From Diadema setosum (taxonomy: Eukaryota; Echinodermata; Echinoidea; Diadematoida; Diadematidae), in assembly GCA_033980235.1 (NCBI GenBank), contig CM067062.1, forward strand, positions 3,962,404-4,026,403: a stretch of 64,000 bases of DNA, read 5' to 3'. The notes below the pieces were generated by a model. That model made no database searches and was not told the origin of the DNA. It saw only the letters and a list, made by a program, of their open reading frames with translations. Below, in pieces: positions 23,391 to 32,914 of the stretch. Every line of letters begins with the position of its first letter. Position 1 is the first letter of the stretch. The translations under genes were made by a program, and so were the position numbers.

Positions 23391-23575
23391 GGCTGTGTAT
23401 AGTTAGTGTACAGTGTATTTACATAATATGTGTATGCACAGGCCTGTCACATCATTATCACAGCAAGTCATGACTGTGTATAGTTAGTGTACAGTGCATT
23501 TACATAATATGCACAGCCCTGTACAGTGTATTTACATAATATGTGTATGCACAGGCCTGTCACATAATTCCTAAA
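23391..23575. repeat. Short direct repeats (GTATAGTTAGTGTACAGTG)
   Basis: GTGTATAGTTAGTGTACAGTG-type sequence followed by TTTACATAATATG and GCACAGGCCTGTCACAT is repeated two to three times with partial losses. The word CAGCAAGTCATGACTG at 23463 recurs once at 24830, on the far side of the two inverted-repeat elements. Confidence 0.6.
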
Positions 23576-24129
23576 TTATACAAGTAATAAGAAGTATAAT
23601 TAGAATTCTATTAGTAATAATGAAGTATAAGTCGAAGAGGTTAGCATTTCCCAGGTGTTTAAGGCAGTGAAGTCACATAATGAAATTCAAAGTAGGTAAA
23701 AATTCCAGGCAGTCCCAGTTGGCTATAAATACCCGTGTCAGTGAGCAGTAAGCATCTTTTCAAAGGGAATACGGCTTTAAATAGACAGACCAGCAACACC
23801 ATGCAGTATTGGGTGCAATGCAGACAATTAGCTCACTGGTCCTTCTCATCATACAGATAAGCAATAACTAATGCACAATCATTGCTGTTCCAAAGGCACG
23901 GAGCATTCTTATACGTATGGACATCTCAAGTCAAGCAATTAAGCAGAACATCAGCATACAGTATAAGGGCCCACCAGTTTTGACTTCTGTACAGTGTTGT
24001 AAAGGGAGGGTTCAGAACTGAAGAGTATCGATCAAATGAGATGCTGGGTGGGAACCTCTTCGACTTATACTTCATTATTACTAATAGAATTCTAATTATA
24101 CTTCTTATTACTTGTATAATTTAGGAATT
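23566..24129. mobile_element. Inverted-repeat element X1 with 77-bp perfect ends
   Basis: 23566-23642 and 24053-24129 are perfect inverted copies (from AATTCCTAAATTATACAAGT to AAGTCGAAGAGGTT). Inside the left end lies about 120 bp containing GGCTATAAATA, which reappears inverted in X2. No transposase-like frame. The right end shares GAATT with the start of X2. Confidence 0.75.
23724..23731 (+). promoter_or_regulatory. TATA box in X1, facing right
   Basis: TATAAATA within GGCTATAAATACCCGTGTCA; a start site would be expected near 23755 (GAGCAGTAAGC). Its inverted twin at 24697-24704 faces it. Confidence 0.45.
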
Positions 24130-24618
24130 CTATTACGTAATACTCGTATAAGTCTTCAGAGGTTAGCATGTTCAAAGTTCCGTACAGAAGTCAGTCTAGT
24201 GGCATGAGTGAGGGCAAGAGGACAAGAAGGATGATGGACAGTTTTCCACAACAAGGTTGAAACTTTGGTCATGACTCCTCATGCATAGAGAATGTCTGTT
24301 GAGCTGCCGATGGGGATGGCTAGCTCGCTGAAGTCTTCGATGGGCGAGGCAGCGCCCCTGTCCCCGCGGACATGGCTCGCATGTCCGGACTAATCGCCGG
24401 GAGGAGAAGCTCTCCTGCACCAGCTGGCATGGCTCGCATGCCGTTTGTCATTACCACGGTGTGGCGCCGCCCTATCCATGAAGCGGGAGAGTATCTCGGT
24501 CTCTCTAGTTGAGCTTCAAGGCGGCCTTCCATGCCCTGATCTCCCCGCGGGGATGGGGGCTGAGAGGTAGCGTCGTCTTCCTGATCACTGTGTGGGGTTT
24601 GAGATGTAGGCCTATAAT

Positions 24619-24640
24619 CAGGGAGGTGTCTCACCTCCCT
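24619..24640. mobile_element. 22-bp palindromic CAGGGAGGTG insertion
   Basis: CAGGGAGGTG, a 3-bp loop and CACCTCCCT. Its flanks share TATAAT (left CCTATAAT, right GGTATAAT), an imperfect 8-bp duplication. Its ends are those of the larger elements at 25490 and 26793. Confidence 0.5.
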
Positions 24641-24696
24641 GGTATAATTCACTGCCGTCACACTTGAAAAAGATGCTTACTGCTCACTGACACGGG

Positions 24697-24704
24697 TATT
24701 TATA
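24697..24704 (-). promoter_or_regulatory. TATA box in X2, facing left
   Basis: Reverse complement of TATTTATA within GGGTATTTATAGCC; identical context to the X1 box. The two boxes are convergent across about 970 bp. Confidence 0.45.
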
Positions 24705-24861
24705 GCCAACTGGGACTGCCTGGAATTTTTACCTACTTTGAATTTCATTATGTGACTTCACTGCCTTAAACACCTGGGAAATGCTAACCTCTGAAGACTT
24801 ATACGAGTATTACGTAATAGAATTATTACAGCAAGTCATGACTGGTACTCTTAGTGGTCTC

Positions 24862-25035
24862 AGTCTAAGTGGCTCCTGGCCTCGGCCCGGCCTTGGGCCC
24901 CTGGGCCACTGGGCCCGGGCCCACTTGGGCTATGGGCCCCTGGGCCTGGGCCCACTTGGGCTCTGGGCCCCTGGTTCCGGGCTAAGGCCCGTGGCCTTGG
25001 GTCCGGCCTTAGGCCCCGCCTTTGGCCCGGCTGTA
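24862..25035. repeat. GGGCCC-rich minisatellite
   Basis: About 175 bp of very high GC built on CTGGGCCC, CACTTGGGCT and GGGCCCCTGG, with many GGGCCC palindromes. The 91-codon frame across it is low-complexity and not called. It contrasts sharply with AT-rich flanks. Confidence 0.9.
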
Positions 25036-25221
25036 CTTTGTACATGGTCTATGTGAAATCAGGCTTGTCTGTAACTGTATAATTACAAATAATTACAAAT
25101 AATCACAAATGAACGACAGGTCCATATGAACATATGATTATATGAATATATGAATATAAACAATGTATGTGAATATATGTATTATAATATACGAATATAT
25201 AAATGTGATCAGCCATTCTGT

Positions 25222-25396
25222 TAGGCTGCTTTCACATAGAAGTATACTATTCAGGTATTCGGGCTAGTTTTTCGAGGGCACGCGAATATGGTGAATTGAC
25301 GGTGCGGGTGATGGTGTATTCGGTGCTCGAATAGCGAATAGCGAATAGCGAATAGCGAATACCGAATACCGAATACTTCTATGTGAAAGCAGCCTG
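25222..25396. mobile_element. 175-bp element with GCTGCTTTCACATAGAAGTA ends
   Basis: GCTGCTTTCACATAGAAGTAT at the left is exactly inverted at the right (ATACTTCTATGTGAAAGCAGC). Between them is CpG-rich sequence and a tandem GAATAGC heptamer array grading into GAATACC. Non-coding MITE of unknown superfamily. Confidence 0.8.
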
Positions 25397-25489
25397 ACAG
25401 TGTCAGATCTGCAGTCATTCATATATAGCAAATTTTATGCATGTATAAATGGCATACATTCATGTGTACAGTATGCTACTTGATTGAAC

Positions 25490-26307
25490 CAGGGAGGTGT
25501 TACAGAGATGGAGTGGCAACTCTTCGTAATTCATGCAAACACATGTTTGGGTTCAAGGCGTTACAATGGGATGTCTAGCATTCCATTACGCTTTGAAGTC
25601 ATGCTCGGCACCGCTCTGGTTTGCAAGACGAAGTTCAGAGACGAAGAACGCATTTCACCTTTCGTTGAATTACAAGTTTTATTCACCGTAAAATTTTAAA
25701 TGAAATACTCGATTTGATTTAGAATAGTTTAGGAAAGAATTCAATATTATAAACATGTATTTCTAGTTTCTTCGTAATGCGCAAATCAAAATGAAATGAA
25801 AATTAGGCCCTCTTAACCCGTTGAGGACGGTTTGATTTTGCTACAACATGCATTTCCCATAGACGCTTGCCCGAGTATACTCGTGACTCGTCCTCAACGG
25901 GTTAAAAACCTAATATTTTTCTATAATGCGCATATTTGTGCATGTTAGTTTTTTAATCTTTTAATCTGGGATATTTTGATCTTTCAAATACAGTACTCCG
26001 CTAAAGCGTATTCCAGCGTGCTTTTAAACTATTTGCTCATGTTAAAATTGTTAGTTTTACACTGCATTTTGGTTCGCTGCTCCAATTCAAGTTACACAAA
26101 TTCATTGTTGCCATCACATTGAAAGAGAGAGCGAATTGCAGAAGGGGCAAGTATTTCTAGATGTGAGAGCGCTAGTCCCGATTATTGATGCTCTCTTTTG
26201 TCAAAGCACATGGGTAACACCTGTAGTTGAACGCATAACTTCTCGGCGGCGCCGCGCATGACTTCAAAGGAGAGCAGTAGTTGCCTCTCCTTCTCTAGCA
26301 CCTCCCT
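25490..26307. mobile_element. 818-bp element with CAGGGAGGTG ends and 8-bp target duplication
   Basis: Ends CAGGGAGGTGTTACAGAGAT and, inverted, CAGGGAGGTGCTAGAGAAGG; similarity continues through GGAG..GGCAACT. The flanks are perfect GATTGAAC copies (25482-25489 and 26308-26315). An 8-bp duplication with CAGGG-type ends fits the hAT superfamily (knowledge-based inference; the repeat can be read as slightly longer because its edge bases match the element). No transposase is encoded. A 93-bp TTAA-flanked element sits inside at 25813. Confidence 0.75.
25813..25905. mobile_element. TTAA-flanked miniature element with CCCGTTGAGGACG ends
   Basis: TTAA, then CCCGTTGAGGACG, an inner palindrome GAGTATACTC, the inverted CGTCCTCAACGGG and TTAA. 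CCC ends with TTAA duplications fit piggyBac-type MITEs. Relatives at 48307-48393 and 38270-38367. It is nested in the CAGGG element. Confidence 0.75.
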
Positions 26308-26489
26308 GATTGAACCAGCCAATGGAGAAAGATCACACCATTGATCAATACTTGAAAGACATGTACAGTTCAATGACTCAATGCTTGTTATTATGAACTC
26401 TGTAGAGGTATGCAGCCCTCTTCAGATGGAAAACATACAGTTGGCTATCAAACAGAGCTTGCAAAACCATCAACAATTTATTGAGTTGG

Positions 26490-26531
26490 ATTTGTGTGTG
26501 TGTGTGTGTGTGTATGTGTGTGTGTGTGTGA
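26490..26531. repeat. (TG)n microsatellite
   Basis: A GTGTGTG run with one TATG interruption. Confidence 0.95.
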
Positions 26532-26792
26532 TAGAGCTATTTGGCTTGTTTCCTTTGCATGCATCATCACAAATTCCCGAAGTCTGAATAAAGTGAAACC
26601 AAGACCTTCATATAGATGTGCTGCATTGTAAGGTGCTGGATCAGATGGATCAGATGAATACAAATGAATACAAAAGAACAGTTCAATCTTCACCCAATGT
26701 TATTCATGTTGTAACATTCTATCTTGTTTATCTAACAAAAGTAATACTTTCAAGGAAAACATTAGAGGTGTAAAGAGCTGGCATGGTTCTAC

Positions 26793-27539
26793 CAAGGAGG
26801 TTAGAGAGATGGAGTTACAACTGACTATAATTATTCAATCAGCTGTCAGTTTTCTATGGATGGACAAAAGAATTCCACAAGTGCATTTGTGCCTTTGATG
26901 TTCGATGCTTGAAGCCGCCATCTTTCTGAGCAATCTGAAGATTCATTTTTAATGCTAACTTAATATCGGGTATATGCTGCTCGCTTATATATCAAATGCA
27001 ATGAAATTTCACCTGATGATAAAGCATATAAAACAAAGGTCAATTGCGTTTGAAAATATGTGCAAAAGTGTAAATCTGAGCTGTATTTTGTGAAAGTGTT
27101 TAAAATTTTACCCTCATGGAAAGCCGGTTTTATCACTTTTCTCCTTATTTCCGCAAAATGAAACTAATATGGTATCATCTTCAAGTATAGTTCTTTATAA
27201 ATTAATATGTCAGATTAGCGTACAGACACGTACAGTCGAGTAATTTTGATATCTATTTCAGCAATATTTGAGCAATGTTCTATTCGCGCACCCCCATGCC
27301 TTTACCATTGTCTACCGCCCATCGTTTGTGAGAAGGGATAGCGAAAAGTAATTACCATCACAAAGACATGTCTTCCTTGGAAAGTGGCTGGTGATTACGC
27401 AATGAGACACGAGTCAATTGTCGTCGCATCTGAGCGGCAGATCCAGTTTGACACATACGTCAAATATTTTTGAGTGGCGGCTTCGAGCATGGGATCAAAG
27501 CGAATAAGACTGTTGTGACTCCATTTCTCGAACCTCCTT
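26793..27539. mobile_element. 747-bp element with CAAGGAGGTT ends and 8-bp target duplication
   Basis: The left end CAAGGAGGTTAGAGAGATGG matches the inverted right end CAAGGAGGTTCGAGAAATGG, continuing through AGTTACAAC/AGTCACAAC and further subterminal inversions (TGCTTGAAGCCGCCA against TGGCGGCTTCGAGCA). Flanking GGTTCTAC copies are perfect (26785-26792, 27540-27547). It is a diverged sister of the element at 25490. No transposase. Confidence 0.8.
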
Positions 27540-27547
27540 GGTTCTAC

Positions 27548-28543
27548 AGTTCATAAGAGATCACCTGGTCAAAATCCTCACATTGAATTTAACATATTAC
27601 TGTGGAATACATTACATTAGTAAACACCCATCACCACTGATCCAGAAAAACCATCACAAACATCATTATGTGAAAGTTGAAAAAAATTTTGGTTGGTTTT
27701 ATACAACTTGTAGACATGTTGATTACTGGCAACTTTCCCACAATGATAATATCAAAAAAAATCTTAAACACAGACATTGCAGAAAATCAAGCACAAACAC
27801 AAACACAGACACTGACAGAGACACAGACACAAATGCACACACACACATGCATGCACACATGCACATACATACACACACATTGCCATCAAACACTTTCCTT
27901 ACATACACTTCAAAGTAGCCTGATATTCAGCTGAATTGCCACTCCCTCAACTAATGTGCATCTTCGGTAATACATTAATTTGTGGTACATGAGGCTAGAC
28001 TTAGCCTTAACCTAAGGCTACATTCTAACCCCAATTATAACACTGCTTCCCACCATGAAAACCTCAATACAGTTGCTGAAAATTGATACATACAGGTTTT
28101 GATATCATTAGATCTGCCAGACTCCATGGAAACCATCCAATGATACATAATTTGTCACAACACATCGGGATCAAAATCTGCCACGAAAATGATACCTAAG
28201 CTGACAAACATATAAACACAATTTCCAGAAAATTAGCTTTGAGGTTTACATACAATCAAACATGCAGGATATTGAGTAATTGAATGTAATAGGCCAATGT
28301 AAGTCACCATGATAACATGCTTCTTTAAAAAAAAAATGCTAGTGTTGATTTCAACATATTCTTGGACTTGACATTCAGGACTGTAGCATTTAACATAATT
28401 ATAAAACTTACTTGATTTTTGAATGGATATGAGATTAGTTTTATTGTCATCCAGACCACCTTAATTTGCCTTTTCTGGGGTTTAATGTCTCTATACCTTC
28501 ATCAAGACATAGTCGCACTTGAAATCAAAGACTAAGTGTGCAA
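27548..28543. other. No gene recognised; ACAC/ACAG-rich tract at 27792-27885
   Basis: A degenerate (CA)n/(ACACAG)n stretch gives open frames on both strands that are not credible. The rest is AT-rich. Confidence 0.5.
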
Positions 28544-29870
28544 CTAGAAATGTCGCTATGGCGACTGGTATGCCTCCACCATAATACACGATTCTCCTAA
28601 TAGGTCTAAATAGTACATGTGGACAATGTGTGATTACATTTTCACAAAATTGGCAAAATGTTAAAATGACAAGTTTGTCACAAATGTGATGAATGCTCAC
28701 CTTCCTTGACCTAGGTTTAATTGGATAAATAGGAGAGCATGTATTTGGGATTTACGGACTTTGGGATTTACGGACTTGACTTTGACCCATTCATACGTTT
28801 ATGCATTGAGAAATTTTCAAGGTATGGAGAAAAAGTGCAATTTCTGTATTGAATAGTAAATTGTTACCATTTTCATCTGGCCTTTGATCCTAAAATTCAT
28901 AAGCTAATCACTGTCATTTTCATTTTTTTCATTCATTTATTTTCCATTTCCAACAAAAACATATAAATATATTACACAAATTGAATACAGTACGTGTACT
29001 TACATAAATTTCATTATACAAAGTAAAGGATAAGTTTACAGAAAACTTGTAAGTATACGAAAATGTTGGAATGCTAAAAAGCAGAAGCAGGCAGAAGATG
29101 CATAAAGCAGGCAGGCAGAAGATGCATAAATATGTAGTACGTTTCAAGATAACTTGAGCAACTTCCTAGATATGGAGGAAAAACTTAGTTCAGCACTTTC
29201 ACTTGATCTTTGACCTTTTGACCTTTGAGGCAAAAACAAAAGAAAAAAAATTCCCAGAGAATCTCTATTAGGTTAAACATGCATACATCTAGTGTAAAAA
29301 AAAAAAAATAATCCTGCTGGTATTGCATAAACAAGAGGGAAATATTCAGTAAAATATTGAAGTGTTGCCCTTGACCTTTGACCCCTGACCTTTGACCCCA
29401 TGAACCATAAATTCTCTAGATAATCACTGCCAGTCAGTACATGTATGTTCCATGAAGAGACCTTGAACAATTTCCAAGGTACAGAGAAAAAAGGTGAAGT
29501 TTTAATATTTTTGCTTGACGTTTTGACCTTTGACCTTTGACTTCATGACTCAAACTTTCACCAGAGAATCTTAATTGAGTAATACATGTATACACTAAGT
29601 TTCAAGAAAATATCTTTAGGCATTGCATAGATATGACGGAAATAGTAAAATCTTATGTATTTGACCTTGAACTTTTGACCTTTGACCTTGAGCATGTGCA
29701 CCCAAAAGTTTATAGGCACAACTTCACCCCCTAATACACATACATGCCAAGTTTCATTAGGATACCTCAAAAGGTTTTGATAGTTACCTTGTCCACAAAA
29801 TTCATTACGGACGGACGGACGGACAACCCGAAAACATAATGCCTCCGGCACCACTTCATGGCGGAGGCAT
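28544..29870 (-). mobile_element. Helentron-like element F (DR1-repeat type)
   Basis: CTAG (28544-28547), hairpin TCGC-TATG-GCGA and GGTATGCCTCCACC on the left; (GGAC)n at 29809-29823 and GGCGGAGGCAT on the right. Largely colinear with E, but with fewer 140-bp modules and a foreign insert at about 28911-29125. It keeps E's unique 5' segment (AGCATGTGCACCCAAAAGTT, then ACAGG or AAAGG TTTTGATAGTTACC). Confidence 0.8.
28911..29125. mobile_element. Insertion inside element F
   Basis: E reads ...AATCACTTTCAGGTAGAACATGCATAATATG..., whereas F has about 200 bp between AATCACTGTCA and AGATGCATAAATATG. The insert begins TTTTCATTTTTTTCATTCAT and ends in a small direct repeat of GCAGGCAGAAGATGCATAAA. 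It looks like a reverse-oriented A-rich retroposed tail, but the source is not recognised. Confidence 0.5.
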
Positions 29871-30104
29871 AAAAATACTTCTTGTCAGACTTACAAGACC
29901 ACCTGTATGTTGTTCATATCATCCCTTGCAGATTTTCCAACATCGCTACGTAAACAGCATAAATGGCTACTACCTTTATGACAAAACAAAAGTTTTAAAG
30001 TAATTTCCCATGGATGCTAAACATCCACATTAATCTATATCTAACAACATGATAAATTGAGATTCCTCAAAAAGCTGGAGACACCACAGGCAGAGAATTG
30101 ACCT

Positions 30105-30251
30105 GGGCCCCGTCGCATAAAAGTTACGATCAAACGCAAGTCAAGAAGATCAAATGTAAGTCCCAAATGCTCCGTTCTGATTGGTTGAAAATTAAGTTGC
30201 ATATGATTTTTCTTGACTTGCTTTTGATCATAACTTTTATGCAACAGGGCC
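30105..30251. mobile_element. 147-bp foldback with GGGCCC ends
   Basis: GGGCCCCGTCGCATAAAAGTT..CAAGTCAAGAA pairs with TTCTTGACTTG..AACTTTTATGCAACAGGGCCC. The loop contains CTGATTGG, as the loop at 15409-15573 does in complement. Non-coding MITE. Confidence 0.8.
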
Positions 30252-30431
30252 CTGTTTGTATAAAGTGGATTCTACTATGCCCACAGGACAAGTTCATGTT
30301 GTGAGAATGGGTCACAGTTGCTGAGATTACCTTCTTATCTTGGGAAGATGTGAATGGAGTCTTTTCAACAACAACAACAAAAAAAAAAGGGGGGGGGGGG
30401 AATCAGTCACAGTCACCAGCCTACTAAAACA

Positions 30432-30594
30432 CAAGATATTTTCATGGCATGACATTTTTCGTGAATTGCCACTGGCATCCAATGCACAAAGTGTAGACAA
30501 GAACTTTCACATGCATTTTAATTTCACAAATCTTGGCTCTCGCAATATATTGACAATATTTGAATGCACATGAACATTTCTGGTTTTACAATTT
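30432..30594. mobile_element. MITE, GTGTAGA/TTTTACAG family, copy 3
   Basis: Contains GATATTTTCATGGCATGACA, AAAGTGTAGACAAGAAC, GCATTTTAATTTCACAAATC and the end TTCTGGTTTTACA. Its 5' side has an A run and a poly-G run (30380-30400). Confidence 0.65.
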
Positions 30595-30876
30595 GCAAAT
30601 AAAATGACATGGTGATGTTACTGCCTCATACATGTCTTTCTGAGTTACACATAATCTTCACCAAAATGCCTTATCTGAGATGCATGCAATAAGAAGAAAT
30701 ATCATATCCTTTGAAAAGATTATATCATTGTGGAAAAGTGCTTACCTGATGCTTTTACATTATATTTTCATGAGAACCCACAGAATTTTTTTTTTTTTTG
30801 GCATTAACATGCTTGCATCACTTCATTTGCATCTGAGACTGTTGCCAGCATCACCACTTTGAAACAACTACACAAA

Positions 30877-31044
30877 GTTCAGGTGCAAGTTACTTCACTG
30901 TGTCTCCCTCTACAAATTAAATTTGTTAAGATTGCAACTGCTGATCTGTAAATTAACATGTCGGAAAAAAGGAACCAGTGGGACTCGAACCTGTCATCTA
31001 CTGCTTTGTAGAGGGAGACAAAGTGAAGAAACTCCCACCTGAAC
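30877..31044. mobile_element. 168-bp foldback with a tRNA B-box-like loop
   Basis: Arms of about 40 bp pair: GTTCAGGTGCAAGTTACTTC with CTCCCTCTACAAA, against TTTGTAGAGGGAG and GAAACTCCCACCTGAAC. On the minus strand the loop reads GGTTCGAGTCCCAC, a good Pol III B-box; no convincing A-box is seen. Confidence 0.65.
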
Positions 31045-31640
31045 CTTCACCCCTCTGAATAATATCTTTCTTTCAACTACAAAGTTTCTAGCAGTCTCTG
31101 TTTATTTGTAGTTAATTTTTTCTACTATCCTGTTCATTTTACTTTACAATTGTTATCATTGTCAGTTTGAATACAAAGTAGTCCCTTAAAGGTGTTCTCT
31201 ACAGAAAGTGTGTTTCATTTATCTCCCTAGATTTCAGTCACAATGTAAAACAAAATTATAGTCTTACTTGACCCTTATGTCTTCATTTGACTCCCAGTGA
31301 TATCAGCTGAACTAATTATAACCGCTTTGTATGCAGCAGCCTTAATAAGGTCTATCATCCTAATGAAATCCGATCAAGGTAACTGGATTGAATTGTGCTC
31401 AATGCTCAATGCCACCCTGACATGGGATACTAAATGGCTTGTAAACTGCCAGATCCACACAATGAACAAACAAACAAACTGCAAAGGTCATGGCATTTCC
31501 CCTCAACATAGTAGCAAAACTAATCACACTTGCATTAAACAATTGCAATCACAAAGTGCAATCTATATAATGTCATTAAAGAGACTTTCATCCAACTTGT
31601 CATGCTCACAACTTTGCATTTTCATCTTTGCTTTTTGTTT
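31045..31640. other. No gene recognised
   Basis: AT-rich. The 143-codon frame at 31297-31728 runs into the CA/TA microsatellite and is not protein-like at its 3' end. Confidence 0.45.
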
Positions 31641-31641
31641 A

Positions 31642-31709
<68 letters not shown>
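31641..31709. repeat. (CA)n-(TA)n microsatellite
   Basis: About 45 bp of CA followed by about 24 bp of TA. Confidence 0.97.
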
Positions 31710-31717
<8 letters not shown>

Positions 31718-32022
31718 ATATTACTTAATGCACTCAGTGCTGTTACATAAATTTCAAGTGTTCTTTATTTTTGCTTACTGTCAACATATCACTGATGAGA
31801 GCATCTATCTCAGTACATCGGCCAAAACAAACAAATAAAAAACATTCGCACATTTTGCTCTTTAATCTGGTATCATATAGAATACACCCACACACTATTC
31901 ATGTCACACCACAAAGAATATCCGATGTTTACAGCTTTGTTTGTTTGGGTGGGACACACAGGGCTATTATTATATCAGGTTATCATAGTTAGATAGTCTT
32001 GAAGTTATTTCCCCCATACCCC

Positions 32023-32364
32023 GCGTTCACATTGTCCCCCGCGCCGCGGGGACAGCCTCAAAAGATCTTATCTTTTTTACGACTGACCGTTCACATTGGT
32101 ATCTCATCTGTCCCCGAGCTGTGGGGGCAATTATGGCTTGGGGCGAGCTCTGCCAGGCAAAGCGCATGCGCACATTTGATGACCACAGCTGGACGCTATC
32201 AATTTCGCCCCAAGGTCACTCTCCCCTCCAAATCTTGTCCCCGTACCCGACTTGATTCGCGGGGACGAGGGGACAAGTCCCAGCGAGCGTTCACATTATG
32301 GTTTTGGAGGAGAAAGTCCCACAGCTCGGGACTTTCCCCGCGACGCGGGGGACAATGTGAACGC
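32023..32364. mobile_element. GC-rich 342-bp element with GCGTTCACATTGTCCCCC ends
   Basis: The left end GCGTTCACATTGTCCCCCGC and its continuation CGGGGA are inverted at the right, giving an approximately 28-33 bp terminal inverted repeat. Inner copies of CGTTCACATT occur at about 32089 and 32286 in direct orientation. Strongly CpG-rich, non-coding. Target duplication not evident. Confidence 0.8.
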
Positions 32365-32602
32365 CGTGATAGTTGATGAAAAGTCTCAGCACCTGTCATG
32401 TCACATGATGATTTGTATCTAGATTTGTCCCTTTGCAACACAAACCAAGATTTTTTTTTTCAAAGATTAGATTCAAATTTCTTGAAAGGAGTTTCATATC
32501 TTTTAAATGCTGTGAACATACATCTACTTGAACATTTCTAACCACAATGAGTGAGAGATTGAAATCCAACCTAAAGGAATGCTTCCAGCCTGTCCAATGA
32601 TA

Positions 32603-32774
32603 TACTGTAAAAGTGGAAATTTTTGCACATTTCGCGGAACCCGAAACTAGCGCGAAAATAAAAGCACACAAATATTTCTGCTTGCCGTATGTTCCAGTAG
32701 TTGAAGTCTTGATTCCACAGAATTAAAAACACATGAAAATCTTCTTACCCTGCCAAATATCCACTTTTACAGTA
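32603..32774. mobile_element. MITE, ACTGTAAAAGTGG family, copy 2
   Basis: TATACTGTAAAAGTGGAAAT at the left and TCCACTTTTACAGTA at the right, with AAATAAAAGCACACAAATAT and GATTCCACAGAATTAAAAAC inside. TA flanks on both sides. Confidence 0.88.
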
Positions 32775-32914
32775 CACTAACTCACCTTTTTATTGTGCTT
32801 AGAACAACACCTAGTATTTGAATTCTATAGCAAATCAGAATAGAAGGATTATCAGATGAACCTGAAATTTGGCACACATCATCCTATCCCAAATAATTTA
32901 ATATCTAATCAATT

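Larger units (their letters stand above)
24126..24824. mobile_element. Inverted-repeat element X2 with about 44-bp perfect ends
   Basis: 24126-24169 (AATTCTATTACGTAATACTC..CAGAGGTTAGCAT) is inverted at 24781-24824. The ends are a diverged version of the X1 ends (AAGTCTTCAGAGG against AAGTCGAAGAGG). The right subterminal 24665-24780 is the inverted copy of 23643-23765 in X1. The middle (24300-24600) is GC-rich and open on the minus strand for 113 codons from a non-ATG codon, rich in P, R and S; no family was recognised, so no CDS is called. Confidence 0.7.

Noticed and set aside
24320..24661. 113-codon minus-strand frame in X2 as a gag-like gene
   Set aside because: No ATG start, no zinc knuckle or other motif, and it may just reflect GC-rich sequence; kept only as a note under X2.
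24781..25056. 91-codon Gly/Leu/Pro-rich frame
   Set aside because: Read-through of the GGGCCC minisatellite.
31297..31728. 143-codon frame
   Set aside because: Ends in CA/TA microsatellite translation; the first part shows no domain or splice support.
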